Notes: generated from the letters alone by a model not told the origin. 49,679 bases of DNA from CAYWKS01 sp964458935 (GCA_964458935.1 CAYWKS010000019.1:1-49679); one strand, 5' to 3'; numbered from the stretch's first letter, positions 14,117-23,695 are shown. Made by a program: numbers and translations.

Positions 14117-15568
14117 TTACGCGCGCCCGTCCGACATGGGCAGCGAGAGGCTGAAGGTGCTGCCCTCGCCCGGCTCGCTCGTGACGGCAACCTTGCCGCC
14201 ATGCACTGTTTCGACGATATGCTTGACCAGGTTGAGCCCGAGGCCCGTGCCCTTGGCCAGCTTCTTGTGGTCGTTAACCCTATAGAACTTCTCGAACAGG
14301 TGCGGCAGGGCATCCTGGGGGATCCCCACGCCCGTGTCCCGCACGCTCACCGTCACCAGCCGGTCGTGGTCGTCGACGAGCGTCTCGACGGTGACCGCCC
14401 CGCCGCGGGGCGTGTACTTGATCGCGTTGCCCACGAGGTTCAGCATCGCCTGGTAGAGCATGTCCTTGTCGGCGAAGACCTCGAAGTACAGCGGGGTGGC
14501 CGGCTCGGACAGCGCGATGTCCTTCGCCCGCGCCTGAGGCTGCATCACCTCCAGCACTTCCTTGATCAGCATCGGCAGCGACACCTGGTCCCGCTGGACC
14601 TTGATGATGCCCGACTCGATGCGGCTGATGTTGAGGATGTTGTCGATCAGCCGGGACAGCCGGTTGGTCTCCGACTGGATGACGTTGTAGAACTCGGCGC
14701 GGGTCTGCTCGTCGGGCGCCTCGCCGTCCACCAGCATCTCGATGTAGGCCTTGATGCTCGACAGCGGGGTCCGCAGCTCGTGGCTGACCGACGACACGAA
14801 GTCGCTCTTCATCTTGCTGACCTGCTTCTCCCGCGTGATGTCGTGCAGGATCGTCACGACGCCGGCCACGTCGTCCTGGCGGTCGCCCATGCAGCTGAGC
14901 GTCACGTCGAAGACCCGCCCGTCCCCGTTGCCCGAGACCACGTGCTCGACGTGCCGGCGGTTGGAGAGGTTGGCGCTCTCGCGGGTATCGCGGATCAGCT
15001 TGATCAGCTCCGGGTCGCTGACCACGCGGTCGATCGGCTGGTGGGGGCTCTGTTCGAGGTCGAAGTGCAGGGCCTCGGCCGCCGCCTCGTTGGCCAGCGC
15101 CACCTCGTTGAACGCGTCGGTCACGAGCACCGCGTCGCTGAGCGAATGCAGGATCGCCTGGGCGTGGCGGCGATCGGCGTCGATCACGCGGCACTGGATC
15201 TCCAGCTCGCGGCGGCGGTTGGTCAGTTGCTCCACCTGCTCGCGCTGCCGCCGCAGGGTGCGATTGAGCGCGGCGGCGAGCTGGTTCAAGGGCCACCGCG
15301 GCCGGCAGGCCGCCTCCGTGGGCCCGCCGCCGTCGGTCGCGTCGACGAACGCCCGCAGCTTCCGCAGGTCGCCTTCGACCCGCGCCCCCAGCGCGAACCA
15401 CGCCGCCACACCGCCGCCGGCGGCCATCGCCGCACCGGCGATCGCCCCGGGCCAGATGCTCGATCCGCCCCCGGGCCACAGGCCCCAGCGCTGCCCCAGC
15501 AGCACCACCGCGGACGCCGCGGCGGCGTTCACCAGAACGATCAGGCTGATGGCCTTGCCCACTCCCAC
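14117..15568 (-). CDS. Membrane sensor histidine kinase (PAS, HisKA, HATPase)
   Basis: This is a 483-residue kinase with two N-terminal membrane helices (about 7-25 and 40-61) enclosing only a short loop, so it probably senses within the membrane or through the PAS domain. The linker (65-135) is HAMP-like and coiled, a PAS domain spans about 137-245, and the phospho-accepting His263 lies in SHELRTPL. The ATPase has NLVGNAIKYT, DTGVGIPQDA and GTGLGLNL. The start is a GTG at 15568, with GAGG upstream. The gene is 66 bases before the CheY-like gene and follows the TPR lipoprotein gene by 18 bases. Confidence 0.93.
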   Translation of the reverse strand: MGVGKAISLIVLVNAAAASAVVLLGQRWGLWPGGGSSIWPGAIAGAAMAAGGGVAAWFALGARVEGDLRKLRAFVDATDGGGPTEAACRPRWPLNQLAAALNRTLRRQREQVEQLTNRRRELEIQCRVIDADRRHAQAILHSLSDAVLVTDAFNEVALANEAAAEALHFDLEQSPHQPIDRVVSDPELIKLIRDTRESANLSNRRHVEHVVSGNGDGRVFDVTLSCMGDRQDDVAGVVTILHDITREKQVSKMKSDFVSSVSHELRTPLSSIKAYIEMLVDGEAPDEQTRAEFYNVIQSETNRLSRLIDNILNISRIESGIIKVQRDQVSLPMLIKEVLEVMQPQARAKDIALSEPATPLYFEVFADKDMLYQAMLNLVGNAIKYTPRGGAVTVETLVDDHDRLVTVSVRDTGVGIPQDALPHLFEKFYRVNDHKKLAKGTGLGLNLVKHIVETVHGGKVAVTSEPGEGSTFSLSLPMSDGRA

Positions 15569-15586
15569 CTTGGCGTACCTCGGGTG

Positions 15587-16780
15587 TCAGTTCTCGATGG
15601 AGGCCAGCAGCGCGCGGGCGCGGTGGTCCTGGGGATCGGCGTCGATCGCGCGGTTGTACGCCGCGGCCGCCGCCTCACGCTCGCCCTGCGCCTGCCAGGT
15701 CATCCCCGTCATCAGGTGCGGCAGCGCGCTGTCGGGCGCCAGGGACGCGGCCCGGTCGAACCGGGCCATGGCCTGGTCGAATTGTCCCGCTTCCCGCGCC
15801 GCCATGCCCTGCAGCAGGTGGCCTTCGTAGCGATCGGGCGCGAGGCTGGTGACGCGTTCGGCGGCCTCGCCCAGCCGACGCACGTCGCCGATCATCCACG
15901 CCGCCTGACCCAGCTTGACCCACGCGTTCACGTCCGCGGGGTCCTCACGGGTCAGCGCCAGCAGGATCGTGCGGGTGCGGGGGGCCTGGCCGGTGGCCTG
16001 GTAGCAATCGGCGAGCACCATCCGCAGGTCGCGTCGACCGGCCTGGTCGGGGTCCCCCAGCAGGCGGCGGAGATGCTGGGCCGCCTCCGCGTAGCGGTGG
16101 GCGGTGTACTCGGCCAGCGCGAGCTGCTCCAGCGCGATCGCGTCGTCGGGCGCCAGCAGGTGCGCCTCGCGGAGGTACTCGATGGCGGCGTCCAGCTTGC
16201 GCTGCTTCATCAGGACCCGGCCCAGCGCCAGCCGCAGGTCGGCGTTGTGCTCGAAGTAAACCGCCTTGCCCTTCAGCCGCGCCACGGCCTCGTCGGTGCG
16301 ATCGAGCTTCACGAGCATCTCCACCGCGGCGAGCAGCGGCGCGACGTTGTCCGGCTCGAGCTCGAAGGCCTGCTCGTACGCCGCCAGCGCCGCGTCGTAC
16401 TTCTGCCAACGCTGCATGACCACGCCGGTGTAGTAGTACGGCTGGGCGGTGGGCTCCTCGGCGGCCATCGCCAGCTCGAGGTGGCGGAAGGCCCGCTCCA
16501 GCTCGCCGTTCTCCAACGCGATCCGCGCCGCGAGCACGTTGAACTTCGGGTTGTCCGGCTGGATGGACAGCGCCTGGTTGGCGGTGCGGCGGGCCTTGTC
16601 GAGCTCGCCGGCTTCGAACTGCTGCATCGCCAGCCCGTAGATGATCCCCGCCCGCGCGCCGGTCCAGCGATTCATCGCCGCGTTCCGCTCCTCCTTGTGC
16701 GTCTCCATGCACCCGGCGAGCATCATCATCCCCATCATCCCCACCGCCCCGAGCGTCCATGTTCTACGCATGCGTTTCAT
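15587..16780 (-). CDS. TPR-repeat lipoprotein
   Basis: This is a 397-residue protein with a lipoprotein signal peptide: basic start MKRMRR, hydrophobic core and lipobox LAGC, with Cys24 as the acylated residue. The rest is made of about eight to ten tetratricopeptide repeats, for example YDAALAAYEQAFELEPDN and FDQAMARFDRAASLAPDS. Lipoproteins of this kind (PilF/PilW) act as pilotins for secretins in type IV pilus systems. Its position directly after the secretin gene (18 bases) supports that role, although PilF proteins are usually shorter, at about six repeats. Confidence 0.85.
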   Translation of the reverse strand: MKRMRRTWTLGAVGMMGMMMLAGCMETHKEERNAAMNRWTGARAGIIYGLAMQQFEAGELDKARRTANQALSIQPDNPKFNVLAARIALENGELERAFRHLELAMAAEEPTAQPYYYTGVVMQRWQKYDAALAAYEQAFELEPDNVAPLLAAVEMLVKLDRTDEAVARLKGKAVYFEHNADLRLALGRVLMKQRKLDAAIEYLREAHLLAPDDAIALEQLALAEYTAHRYAEAAQHLRRLLGDPDQAGRRDLRMVLADCYQATGQAPRTRTILLALTREDPADVNAWVKLGQAAWMIGDVRRLGEAAERVTSLAPDRYEGHLLQGMAAREAGQFDQAMARFDRAASLAPDSALPHLMTGMTWQAQGEREAAAAAYNRAIDADPQDHRARALLASIEN

Positions 16781-16798
16781 GTGTGCGGCCTTTCCTTC

Positions 16799-18652
16799 TT
16801 ACTCATTGGCGTCCGTGGCGTCGGTCGTGACCCCGGCGGTGGCGTCGGGCCCCGGCGCCGCGGTCAGCGGTTCGTTGTCCGCGGCGGGTTTGCTCGGCCG
16901 GGGGTCGGGGACCATCGGCCGGGGCCGGCGATCGGCCCGCTCGCCCGTGACCTGCTCGACCATCAGGTCCACCGCATCGTCGAGCAGGCTGCTGCCCGGC
17001 CAATAGGCGCGCTGGCCGGCGAGCTTCTCCCGCAGCCGCAGCGCCTCGCTCTGCGTCGGGTGCAGGAACAACGCCATGTCCACTTCCCACAACGCGGTGT
17101 CCACGTCGTCCGCCTCCAGCGCTTCGTGCGCGTCGCGGAGGTGGGCGGCGGTCATCTTCGTCCGGCTCCACGGCAGCAGCCCCTCGCGGGCGCCGATGCG
17201 GACCATCTCCGCCCCATCGGCCGCGATCTCACCCGCCGCCTCCAGCGCCTCGTCGCGGACGATGTGCGGCGTGATCAGGAAGATCACCTCGCTGCGGGTC
17301 ACCGAGTCGTCCCGGCCCTTGAACGCGGCGCCCGCGATCGGGATGTCGCCGAGGTAGGGGATCTGGCTGCGGCCGACCTGTGTCTCTTCCTTGAACAGCC
17401 CCCCGAGCACGATCGTCTGGCCGTCTCGCACCATGACGTTGGTCGTCATCTCCTGCGTGATCTCGTCGGGGATCGTCACCGCGTCGTTGGCGTTGTTGGG
17501 CGTGACGTCGCGGATGCGGGCGGAGGAGATCTGCGGCTTGAGCTCGAGGCGGATGTAGCCGTCGGTCGAGACGAACGGCCTGAGCGTCAGTTGCGTGCCG
17601 GTGTCGAGGAACTCGACCGTCTGGGTCTGCGACGTCGCGGTCGCGGTGGTCGAGAGGAAGCCGATCTTCTCGCCGACGAGCACGTCGGCCTTCTGGCGAT
17701 TGAGCGCCAGGACCTTGGGGTTGGCGATGATCGTGGTGTCGGTGACCGAGTCGAGGGCGGTGATGAAGGCGGCGACGTTGTTGGTGACGACGCCCACGCG
17801 GACGCTGCTCTGGTCGACGATGTTGCCGGTCGTGCTCTCCAGCGCGCTGATCGGGCTGCTCGAGGCCACGTTGCCGTCGATCAGCTCATCGACCGCGCTG
17901 AAGGGGTTGGTGAACGCGTCCAACGCGACGTTGGTCAGGATCGAGAAGTCCACGCCGAACGCCGTCGCGTCGGTCACGTCGGCCTTGAGGATCGTCGCCT
18001 CGACGAGGACCTGCTGCGGGCGGGTATCGATCTTTTCGAGCACGGCCATGATGGCCTCGACGTTCTGGCGGTAGTCGCGGATGACCATGGTGTCGGCGTG
18101 GGCGTAGGAGTTGGCGCCGTTGTCGGAGAGGCTGGGCTCGAACCCGGGCGGGGCTTCGCCGCTGATCGCGATCGCCCCGGCGCTCGACAGCAGCGGGGTC
18201 ACAAAGGTCGACGCGTCGGTCGCGGTGATGTAGTCCAGGGTGACGACCTCGTGGACCAGCTCGCGGTCGGCGGTCTGGATGTTCTGCAGCTCCTCCCGGG
18301 TGTAGACGTAGATGAACTTGCCCTGCTCGACGTAGCCGGCGCCGTTCTGCCGCAGGATCGCGTGCAGCGCCTCGTCGAAGGTCACGTCGTAGAGGTTGGC
18401 CGTCACGCTCCCGGAGACCGCGGGGCTGGGCACGATGTTGCGGCGGGCCTGGACGCTGAGCATCTCCAGCACCCGGGCCAGGTCGGCGCCCTGCACGTTC
18501 AGGCTGACCGTGCCGAAGTCGCTGACCTGGACGTTCTCAATTGCCTGGGTGTCCTGGCTTGGCTGGTCGCCATCGTCGGTCTGTCCGCTACAAACGGACC
18601 ATGAAGACAAAAAAACAGCCAGCAGGGTCGTCGGGAGTGTCCTGGGGACCAT
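16799..18652 (-). CDS. gspD: Secretin (GspD/PilQ family)
   Basis: This is a 617-residue outer-membrane channel protein. A signal peptide is followed by an N0/STN-like domain (VSLNVQGADLARVLEMLS, then VTFDEALHAIL at about 85), an N1-type domain up to about residue 215, and the secretin core from about 225 to 480. Recognisable core motifs are QVLVEATILKADV, MTTNVMVRDGQTIVLGGL and the signature QIPYLGDIPIAGAAFKG. After the core there is an unusual tail of about 140 residues with a TPR-like segment and a Pro/Asp-rich end. AGGAG lies eight bases before ATG 18652. A PilP-like gene precedes it, an arrangement known from type IV pili. Confidence 0.93.
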   Translation of the reverse strand: MVPRTLPTTLLAVFLSSWSVCSGQTDDGDQPSQDTQAIENVQVSDFGTVSLNVQGADLARVLEMLSVQARRNIVPSPAVSGSVTANLYDVTFDEALHAILRQNGAGYVEQGKFIYVYTREELQNIQTADRELVHEVVTLDYITATDASTFVTPLLSSAGAIAISGEAPPGFEPSLSDNGANSYAHADTMVIRDYRQNVEAIMAVLEKIDTRPQQVLVEATILKADVTDATAFGVDFSILTNVALDAFTNPFSAVDELIDGNVASSSPISALESTTGNIVDQSSVRVGVVTNNVAAFITALDSVTDTTIIANPKVLALNRQKADVLVGEKIGFLSTTATATSQTQTVEFLDTGTQLTLRPFVSTDGYIRLELKPQISSARIRDVTPNNANDAVTIPDEITQEMTTNVMVRDGQTIVLGGLFKEETQVGRSQIPYLGDIPIAGAAFKGRDDSVTRSEVIFLITPHIVRDEALEAAGEIAADGAEMVRIGAREGLLPWSRTKMTAAHLRDAHEALEADDVDTALWEVDMALFLHPTQSEALRLREKLAGQRAYWPGSSLLDDAVDLMVEQVTGERADRRPRPMVPDPRPSKPAADNEPLTAAPGPDATAGVTTDATDANE

Positions 18653-18746
18653 AGATGCGGCTCCTGAACTACGTGCGTGAGACTTACTCGTCGGTCGGTT
18701 GCTCTTGCCCAGCTCGGGGTGGCCGCTTGCGGTGCGACAAGCTCTT

Positions 18747-19313
18747 TCACATCTCCAGCGTCACTTCCACTCCGTCGCGGGCCAGGACGACCTGGCGATT
18801 GCGAACGGTCTTGAGCTCGAAGCCGGCGATCATCTCGCCCGGTTCGAGCAGCACGCCGTTGATCATGGCCCGCGCGGGCGAGCCCATCAGCGTGCTCTGC
18901 AGCGTCAGTTGCCGGGCGGCCTCCCGGACCGCCTGCCGCCTGTTGCGCTGCTGCAACATCTCATCGGTCGATTCGACGTCCGACTTAGGCTCGACCGGCG
19001 CATCGATCTCCGCGTCGGGGACACGCGGATACCGGTCCGAATCGAACGCGAACAGCTCGCGCTGCACGCGGGGGAACGCCTCGATGCGGACCGGGGGCCG
19101 CACCGGCTTATCGGGCTTGGCCGCCGTCGGCGCGTCCTGCATGAACGGCAGCGACGCGGCGTCGGGCTGGTTCGGGTCCGCCACCGCCGTCTGCGGCACG
19201 TTCTTCAGCAGCAGCCGTCCCCACAGCAGCAGCATCAACGCCGACAGGATCACGATCAGCGACAGCTTCCGCTTGTCGGCCAGCAACTGACGTTTGAACT
19301 TGGTCCACTTCAT
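18747..19313 (-). CDS. PilP/GspC-like periplasmic linker protein
   Basis: This is a 188-residue protein with a short cytoplasmic N-terminus, one membrane helix (SLIVILSALMLLLWG, about 18-35), a Pro/Asp-rich periplasmic linker and a C-terminal beta domain. That domain (LQSTLMGSPARAMINGVLLE, then GFELKTVRNRQVVLARDG) has the pattern of the PilP/GspC homology region, which contacts the secretin. Its start overlaps the pilO-like stop (ATGA, 19310-19313). The secretin gene follows after 94 bases. Confidence 0.8.
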   Translation of the reverse strand: MKWTKFKRQLLADKRKLSLIVILSALMLLLWGRLLLKNVPQTAVADPNQPDAASLPFMQDAPTAAKPDKPVRPPVRIEAFPRVQRELFAFDSDRYPRVPDAEIDAPVEPKSDVESTDEMLQQRNRRQAVREAARQLTLQSTLMGSPARAMINGVLLEPGEMIAGFELKTVRNRQVVLARDGVEVTLEM

Positions 19314-19864
19314 TGCGGGGCCCCTGGCAGATCGTCGGGCGCGTAGAACGTGGTCAGCTTCAGCGCGGCCTCGACGCGGCCGTTGTGCTCCGGCTCGGCG
19401 ACCATCGTGTAGGCGTCGACCTGGATCATCCGCGGCATCTGCTCGACCTGGTCGATGAAGGCGAAGACGTCGCGGCTCTGGCCGGTCAGGACCACGCCGA
19501 CCGGCACGGCGAACCAGTCGTCGCTGTGGACGGGGTCGCCGGTGCTCATGCCGTCCGGCTGCAACTGCTGCTGTTGCGACTCGACGCTCAACTGCCTCAG
19601 GACGGCGGCGAGGTCGGGCTCGCTGGGGATGACGCGGCTGGTGGCGGCCACCTCCTCCCGCAGCCGGTTGACTTCCCGGGCCAGCCGCGCCAGGCCGTCG
19701 GTCCGCCCGCGGGCGATGCCCAGGCGTTCCTCGGCGGCGTCGATCTCGGATCGCAGCGTGTTGATCCCCATCCACATGGGCATGCACAGGCCCAACACGA
19801 TCAGCAGGCTCAGGGCGCCCGCGGCCACGCCGATCTGCCACCGCATCGACTTATCGATCATCAC
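19310..19864 (-). CDS. pilO: PilO-like inner-membrane assembly protein
   Basis: This is a 184-residue protein. It has one N-terminal membrane helix (about 9-30), then a coiled coil (LRSEIDAAEERLGIARGR, LAREVNRLREEVAA) and a ferredoxin-like C-terminal domain with VGVVLTGQSRDVFAFIDQVE. That is the PilO arrangement. It overlaps the pilN-like gene by 14 bases and the pilP-like gene by four. Together with PilM and PilN it would form the cytoplasm-to-periplasm alignment complex. An alternative start is the second Met, one codon in. Confidence 0.85.
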   Translation of the reverse strand: MMIDKSMRWQIGVAAGALSLLIVLGLCMPMWMGINTLRSEIDAAEERLGIARGRTDGLARLAREVNRLREEVAATSRVIPSEPDLAAVLRQLSVESQQQQLQPDGMSTGDPVHSDDWFAVPVGVVLTGQSRDVFAFIDQVEQMPRMIQVDAYTMVAEPEHNGRVEAALKLTTFYAPDDLPGAPQ

Positions 19865-20537
19865 GCACCTCCTCGGCCGAGGCGATCATCCGGTAGTCCC
19901 GGTCCAGCGGGACCGTCATGTGAATGCGGAACTGGCGGGTCTGGGCGTTGTCGATGCGGTCCTGGCGGGCGTGGGCCATCTGGACATCGCCGAACAGCCC
20001 GCAGCCGGCGAGCCGGCCGACATAGTTGGCGACCTGCAGATCGGACGGCGCCACCCCCTCCAGCGCGATCAGGATGACCTGGACGTTGTCGGTGACCTGC
20101 AGCGGTCGACCGCCGGCGTCGACCTGGTCGGCCACGACGCGGCGACGGCTGCGCTCGCTGGTCTTCATGTCCAGCTTCGTCAGGCAGATCGGGTCGGGCG
20201 TCAGCGCGGCGATGGCGGCGTTGACCTGGCCCATGCTGACCGGCCGGGCCAGCCGGTGGTAGATCCGGACCTGGCGGCGCAGCTCGGCGTGGGCCTCCTG
20301 CAGCTTGACCACCTCGGTGTACTGGCCCTCGGCGGCGTCGAGCTGCCGCTGCAGCGCATCGCGGTAGAACTGCAGGTGACGGCGCTGGTTGTAGCCCAGG
20401 CCCACCATCGTCACGACCACCACCACCGCCATGACGACCGCCGTGGCGATCCGGTGGCGATGGACGCGGCGGCGGTGATCGCGGATGTACCACGCCGGTA
20501 GGAAGTTCACGCGATCGTTGGGGCCCATTATCGTCAT
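19851..20537 (-). CDS. pilN: PilN-like inner-membrane assembly protein
   Basis: This is a 228-residue protein. The cytoplasmic N-terminus NDRVNFLPAWYI corresponds to the PilN segment ('INLLP-x-x-x') that docks into PilM. A membrane helix (about 25-48) is followed by a coiled coil and a ferredoxin-like domain with a VTDNVQVILIALEGVAPSDL strand. The start is ATG 20537, which overlaps the pilM stop by four bases; longer in-frame starts would have an Arg/Pro-rich extension unlike the family. Confidence 0.85.
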   Translation of the reverse strand: MTIMGPNDRVNFLPAWYIRDHRRRVHRHRIATAVVMAVVVVVTMVGLGYNQRRHLQFYRDALQRQLDAAEGQYTEVVKLQEAHAELRRQVRIYHRLARPVSMGQVNAAIAALTPDPICLTKLDMKTSERSRRRVVADQVDAGGRPLQVTDNVQVILIALEGVAPSDLQVANYVGRLAGCGLFGDVQMAHARQDRIDNAQTRQFRIHMTVPLDRDYRMIASAEEVRDDR

Positions 20538-21676
20538 GCCGCACCTCGTTTGCCGAGGCTGGCGGCCATCGGCCTCAGGCCCAGGCCCACCGCCGTCGCC
20601 CAAAGGACCTGCGTCTCACGCCGTTCGATCGTCACCTGCTCGCCCGAGACGTCGATGCCGTCGAGCGGCTGGGCGCCGACGACCTCCAGTTGCAGGTGCT
20701 CGGCGATCGACTGGGCAAGGTGGGGTTGATGCTCGCCGCCGACGATCTCGATGCGGTTCGGCCGCGACCCGCGGAACGTGACCGAGTAATACCGCAGGCA
20801 GAGCCCGACCTCGCCGGCCAGCTCGTTGATCACCGGGCGGGTCGCTTCGAAGACCGCCCGCGCGACGCTGTCCTGTCGATCGTCACCGAACAGCGGCTGC
20901 TCGGCCTCGTCCGCCTGGTCGCGGTCGCCGCCCATCGTCCGCCGCAGGTCGGCCGCCTCGGCCAGCGACAGGTCCAGCCGGTCGGCGACCGCCTGGTCGA
21001 GGTTCCGCCCGCCGATGTCGATCGGCTTGTAGAACGCCACCGACCGGCCGCGAAGGATCAACACCTTCGACGTCTCGCCGCCGATGTCGAGGATCACGCG
21101 CACCTGTTGCCGATCGCTGTCGCGGCGAACGAACCGGCCGAAGCACCGAGCCAGCGCCACGGGGATCGGCTCGATCGCCATGGGCTTCAGCCCCGCCCCG
21201 GTCAGGATCTGCACGTGCTCGCGCAACGCCTGGTCGGACGCCGCCATCAGGATCAGCTCGTCACGCGTCTCCTCGCCGAGGTTGACCGTGCCCGCTTCGA
21301 GGTACTCGACCTTGTCGTCGTCGGCGAGCTGGAAGCGGTCGGCCGCCTCCCACTGGACCGCCTGCACGCGCTCGGTCGGCGGCATCGACGGCATGCGGAT
21401 GTTCTTGTACTGGACGAGGTGGTCGGCGAGGCTGCTGGCGGAGATGCGGCCGCGGTACGGCCCGCCGGCCAGCAACTGCTCCAGGCCCTCGATGCAGGCG
21501 GCGACCCGCTCGGGCCCGCTCGCCGGCAGGTCCGACGGCAGCACGTACAGCCCCCCCGCGGCGACGCTCAACGTCGGCCCGCGGCCCTGGAACTGCAGCA
21601 TCTTGATGCTGGTCGACCCCATGTCCACGGCGATCGGCGATCGGCCGACCTGCCTCATCGTGTCCCAGATCATCAT
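20534..21676 (-). CDS. pilM: PilM-like actin-fold assembly protein
   Basis: This is a 380-residue protein. The N-terminal IAVDMGSTSIKMLQFQG is the phosphate-1 motif of the actin/FtsA-like PilM family. VRVILDIGGETSKVLILRG is the phosphate-2 motif, and NRIEIVGGEHQPHLAQSI the adenosine motif. It would bind the PilN N-terminus on the cytoplasmic face. It starts within the stop of the gspH-like gene (21673-21676). Confidence 0.92.
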   Translation of the reverse strand: MMIWDTMRQVGRSPIAVDMGSTSIKMLQFQGRGPTLSVAAGGLYVLPSDLPASGPERVAACIEGLEQLLAGGPYRGRISASSLADHLVQYKNIRMPSMPPTERVQAVQWEAADRFQLADDDKVEYLEAGTVNLGEETRDELILMAASDQALREHVQILTGAGLKPMAIEPIPVALARCFGRFVRRDSDRQQVRVILDIGGETSKVLILRGRSVAFYKPIDIGGRNLDQAVADRLDLSLAEAADLRRTMGGDRDQADEAEQPLFGDDRQDSVARAVFEATRPVINELAGEVGLCLRYYSVTFRGSRPNRIEIVGGEHQPHLAQSIAEHLQLEVVGAQPLDGIDVSGEQVTIERRETQVLWATAVGLGLRPMAASLGKRGAA

Positions 21677-22188
21677 GACCCAGTCACCTCCTCAACGCGG
21701 ATGCGGCCGGTGTAGGCCGTCACGCGCACGCGGTAGCGGCGATCGCCGGCGACCACGTCGACCGACCCCCCGCCGGACGGCGTGCCCAGCGCGTCGAAGC
21801 TGACCTCCGCGGCGCCGCCGAAGTCCGGGTTCTCGATGCGGACCCGCCCGAAACGCGATGCCTGCCCGAACGCCACGACGTACGCGCCCCCGAGCCAGGC
21901 CGCCGACAGCGTCGCCCCGCTCTCGTCGGTGACGCGGTAGCGGTTGGCCGCGGCGTCGAAGACGACCGCGCGCCGGGCCTGGCTGGCCTGCGCCTCGCTC
22001 TGGGCGTAGAGCAGGTCGCCGTGCACCGCGCGGGCCGCCCCCTCGACCTCGAAACTCGCGGAGCTGGCGATCTGCGGCACGACCAGCACCGCGGCCAGCG
22101 TGACAATGGCCACCACGATCATCAGCTCGATGAACGTGAAGCCGCCCACGCCGCCCGGCGCCTGGATGTCACCGTCTCGAACATGCAT
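21673..22188 (-). CDS. GspH-like minor pseudopilin
   Basis: This is a 171-residue protein. The type III signal GGVGG|FTFIELMIVVAIVTL has the prepilin-peptidase cleavage after Gly and Glu at position 5 of the mature protein. After the helix, ARAVHGDLLYAQSEAQASQA is the usual GspH/FimT alpha-helix, and the remainder is beta-rich. The prepilin peptidase (PilD) is not in the window. It overlaps pilM by four bases. Confidence 0.85.
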   Translation of the reverse strand: MHVRDGDIQAPGGVGGFTFIELMIVVAIVTLAAVLVVPQIASSASFEVEGAARAVHGDLLYAQSEAQASQARRAVVFDAAANRYRVTDESGATLSAAWLGGAYVVAFGQASRFGRVRIENPDFGGAAEVSFDALGTPSGGGSVDVVAGDRRYRVRVTAYTGRIRVEEVTGS

Positions 22189-22216
22189 GCGATCGCGACT
22201 CCATCCGTGGAGCGAT

Positions 22217-22495
22217 TCATCGGCGCGGGCGGTCGGGCTCGGGCTCTTCGGGGGCCTCGGCGAGCCGCACGCGCACCTTCCCCGAAGTCAGAAGACCCTG
22301 GAGTTGGTCGACCTTCTTGTTGACGAGCTTGAGTTGATCGACGATCTGCTGCCGCTGGGCCCCGCCGTCGGGGATGCCCTGGGCCCGGGCGGTATCGGAC
22401 CACGCCGGCCCGGCCGTCCACGTCGTCCAGAGCTGCACGCCCAGCACAACCGTCAGGATCGTCAGGATCGCGTTCAGATAACGGATGCTTGTCAT
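22217..22495 (-). CDS. Small single-pass membrane protein
   Basis: This is a 92-residue protein of unknown function. It has one N-terminal hydrophobic helix (ILTILTVVLGVQLWTTW, about 10-27), a predicted coiled coil (QQIVDQLKLVNKKVDQLQGL, about 49-68) and an acidic, Pro-rich end. GGAG lies eight bases before ATG 22495. Its position between the gspK-like and gspH-like genes suggests a small accessory subunit of the assembly platform. Confidence 0.75.
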   Translation of the reverse strand: MTSIRYLNAILTILTVVLGVQLWTTWTAGPAWSDTARAQGIPDGGAQRQQIVDQLKLVNKKVDQLQGLLTSGKVRVRLAEAPEEPEPDRPRR

Positions 22496-22534
22496 GCCTG
22501 TCGCTCCGATTGGACTTACTTGCTCATCGGCCAG

Positions 22535-23683
22535 TTACGGGTCGTAGTTCAGGACGGTGACGGTGCGACCGCCGGCGCCGGCGTTCACGCTGCCGAAGAA
22601 GTTGACGCTCGCCGACCCGTTCTCGACGACCTCGGGGTAGTCGATCTCGATCTCACCATCGAAGAACAGCGGCATCGAGCCGTTCATGAACAGCCCGGAC
22701 TCGGCCTTGAACACCCCGTCTCGCATGCGCCAGTTGGCCATCAAGTCGCCGCCCAGGTAGGCCGGCCCGCCCTCCACCTTCAGTTGCGAGTTGTCTTCGC
22801 TGTAGTACACGCCGTCTTCGGCGAGCAGGGCGATGTGACCGGCGTCTTCGTCGCCCTCGACCTCGAGCGAATGGCCGTTGAGGTTGATCCGGCCGCGCAC
22901 GACGAGGATGCCCCCGTCGATCTCGACGTCCTGGGTGAGCGTCAGGTCGCCGTCGACCACGACCACGCCCAGCGGGTTGTCCGCGGCGATCGGTTCGAGC
23001 TCGCTCGGCAGGCTGTCGGAGTCGTAGACGGCCGCGCCGTACGATTGGCCGCTGTACTGGTAGTTCTCGTAGGCTTCGAGGTCGACTTCGGGCAGGTCGA
23101 CGGGGTCGGCCTGCTCGCCGTCGCCGTAGATGCGATCGGTGGCGGTCAGCGTGCCCAGGATGTTGCCGAAGTTGAACACCCGGCCGTTCACGTGCAGGTC
23201 GCCGACGATCTCGGCGGCGGTGGGGATGACGGCGAAGCCGGCCTGAAGGATCGCGGTCTGACGCGCGTTGAAGCTCAGGCCCGACTGCCCGATGGCGATG
23301 GTGAGGCTGACGGTGCGGGTCAAGGTGCGCCCGGTCCGGCCGGCGGCGTGGCCGGTCGCGTCGACGCGGTACACGCCCTCGCCCAGGTCGACCACCGCCA
23401 CGTCATACGTGCCATCCAGACCGTCGACGGCGCGGCCGGTGACGCCCGGCCACACCGGATCGCCCGGTTCGGCCGACTCGATCCGGTACCGCGCCTCGAC
23501 CAGCCCGGATTCGGCGAGGTAGACCGCCTCGTCGCGGTCGATGAGGTTGGTCGATGCGCGGGCCGAAACCGGCAGCCCCGCCAGCAGGCTCATACCCACG
23601 GCGAAGACAATGGCGACCGCGCCCATGACGAGGATCATCGCCACGCCGCGCCGTCTCGCGCTGTCAGCCCGTTTTCGGTTCAT
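22535..23683 (-). CDS. PilX/GspK-like minor pilin
   Basis: This is a 382-residue protein. Its N-terminus ARRRGVAMILVMGAVAIVFA resembles PilX and GspK: a basic start, then a hydrophobic helix. It differs from standard pseudopilins because there is no clear GF-x4-E cleavage box. The DEAVYLAESGLVEARYRIE segment after the helix is typical of PilX-like proteins. Residues about 140-340 are beta-rich, with a run like GVVVVDGDLTLTQDVEIDGG that looks like a right-handed beta-helix or polymer-forming segment. The start is ATG 23683, with GAGGTGG seven bases upstream. Confidence 0.78.
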   Translation of the reverse strand: MNRKRADSARRRGVAMILVMGAVAIVFAVGMSLLAGLPVSARASTNLIDRDEAVYLAESGLVEARYRIESAEPGDPVWPGVTGRAVDGLDGTYDVAVVDLGEGVYRVDATGHAAGRTGRTLTRTVSLTIAIGQSGLSFNARQTAILQAGFAVIPTAAEIVGDLHVNGRVFNFGNILGTLTATDRIYGDGEQADPVDLPEVDLEAYENYQYSGQSYGAAVYDSDSLPSELEPIAADNPLGVVVVDGDLTLTQDVEIDGGILVVRGRINLNGHSLEVEGDEDAGHIALLAEDGVYYSEDNSQLKVEGGPAYLGGDLMANWRMRDGVFKAESGLFMNGSMPLFFDGEIEIDYPEVVENGSASVNFFGSVNAGAGGRTVTVLNYDP

Positions 23684-23695
23684 ACCCAAGCCACC

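Noticed and set aside
13736..18604. 1622-codon open frame on the plus strand
   Set aside because: It is antisense to CheY, histidine kinase, TPR and secretin genes that have clear motifs; composition alone keeps it open.
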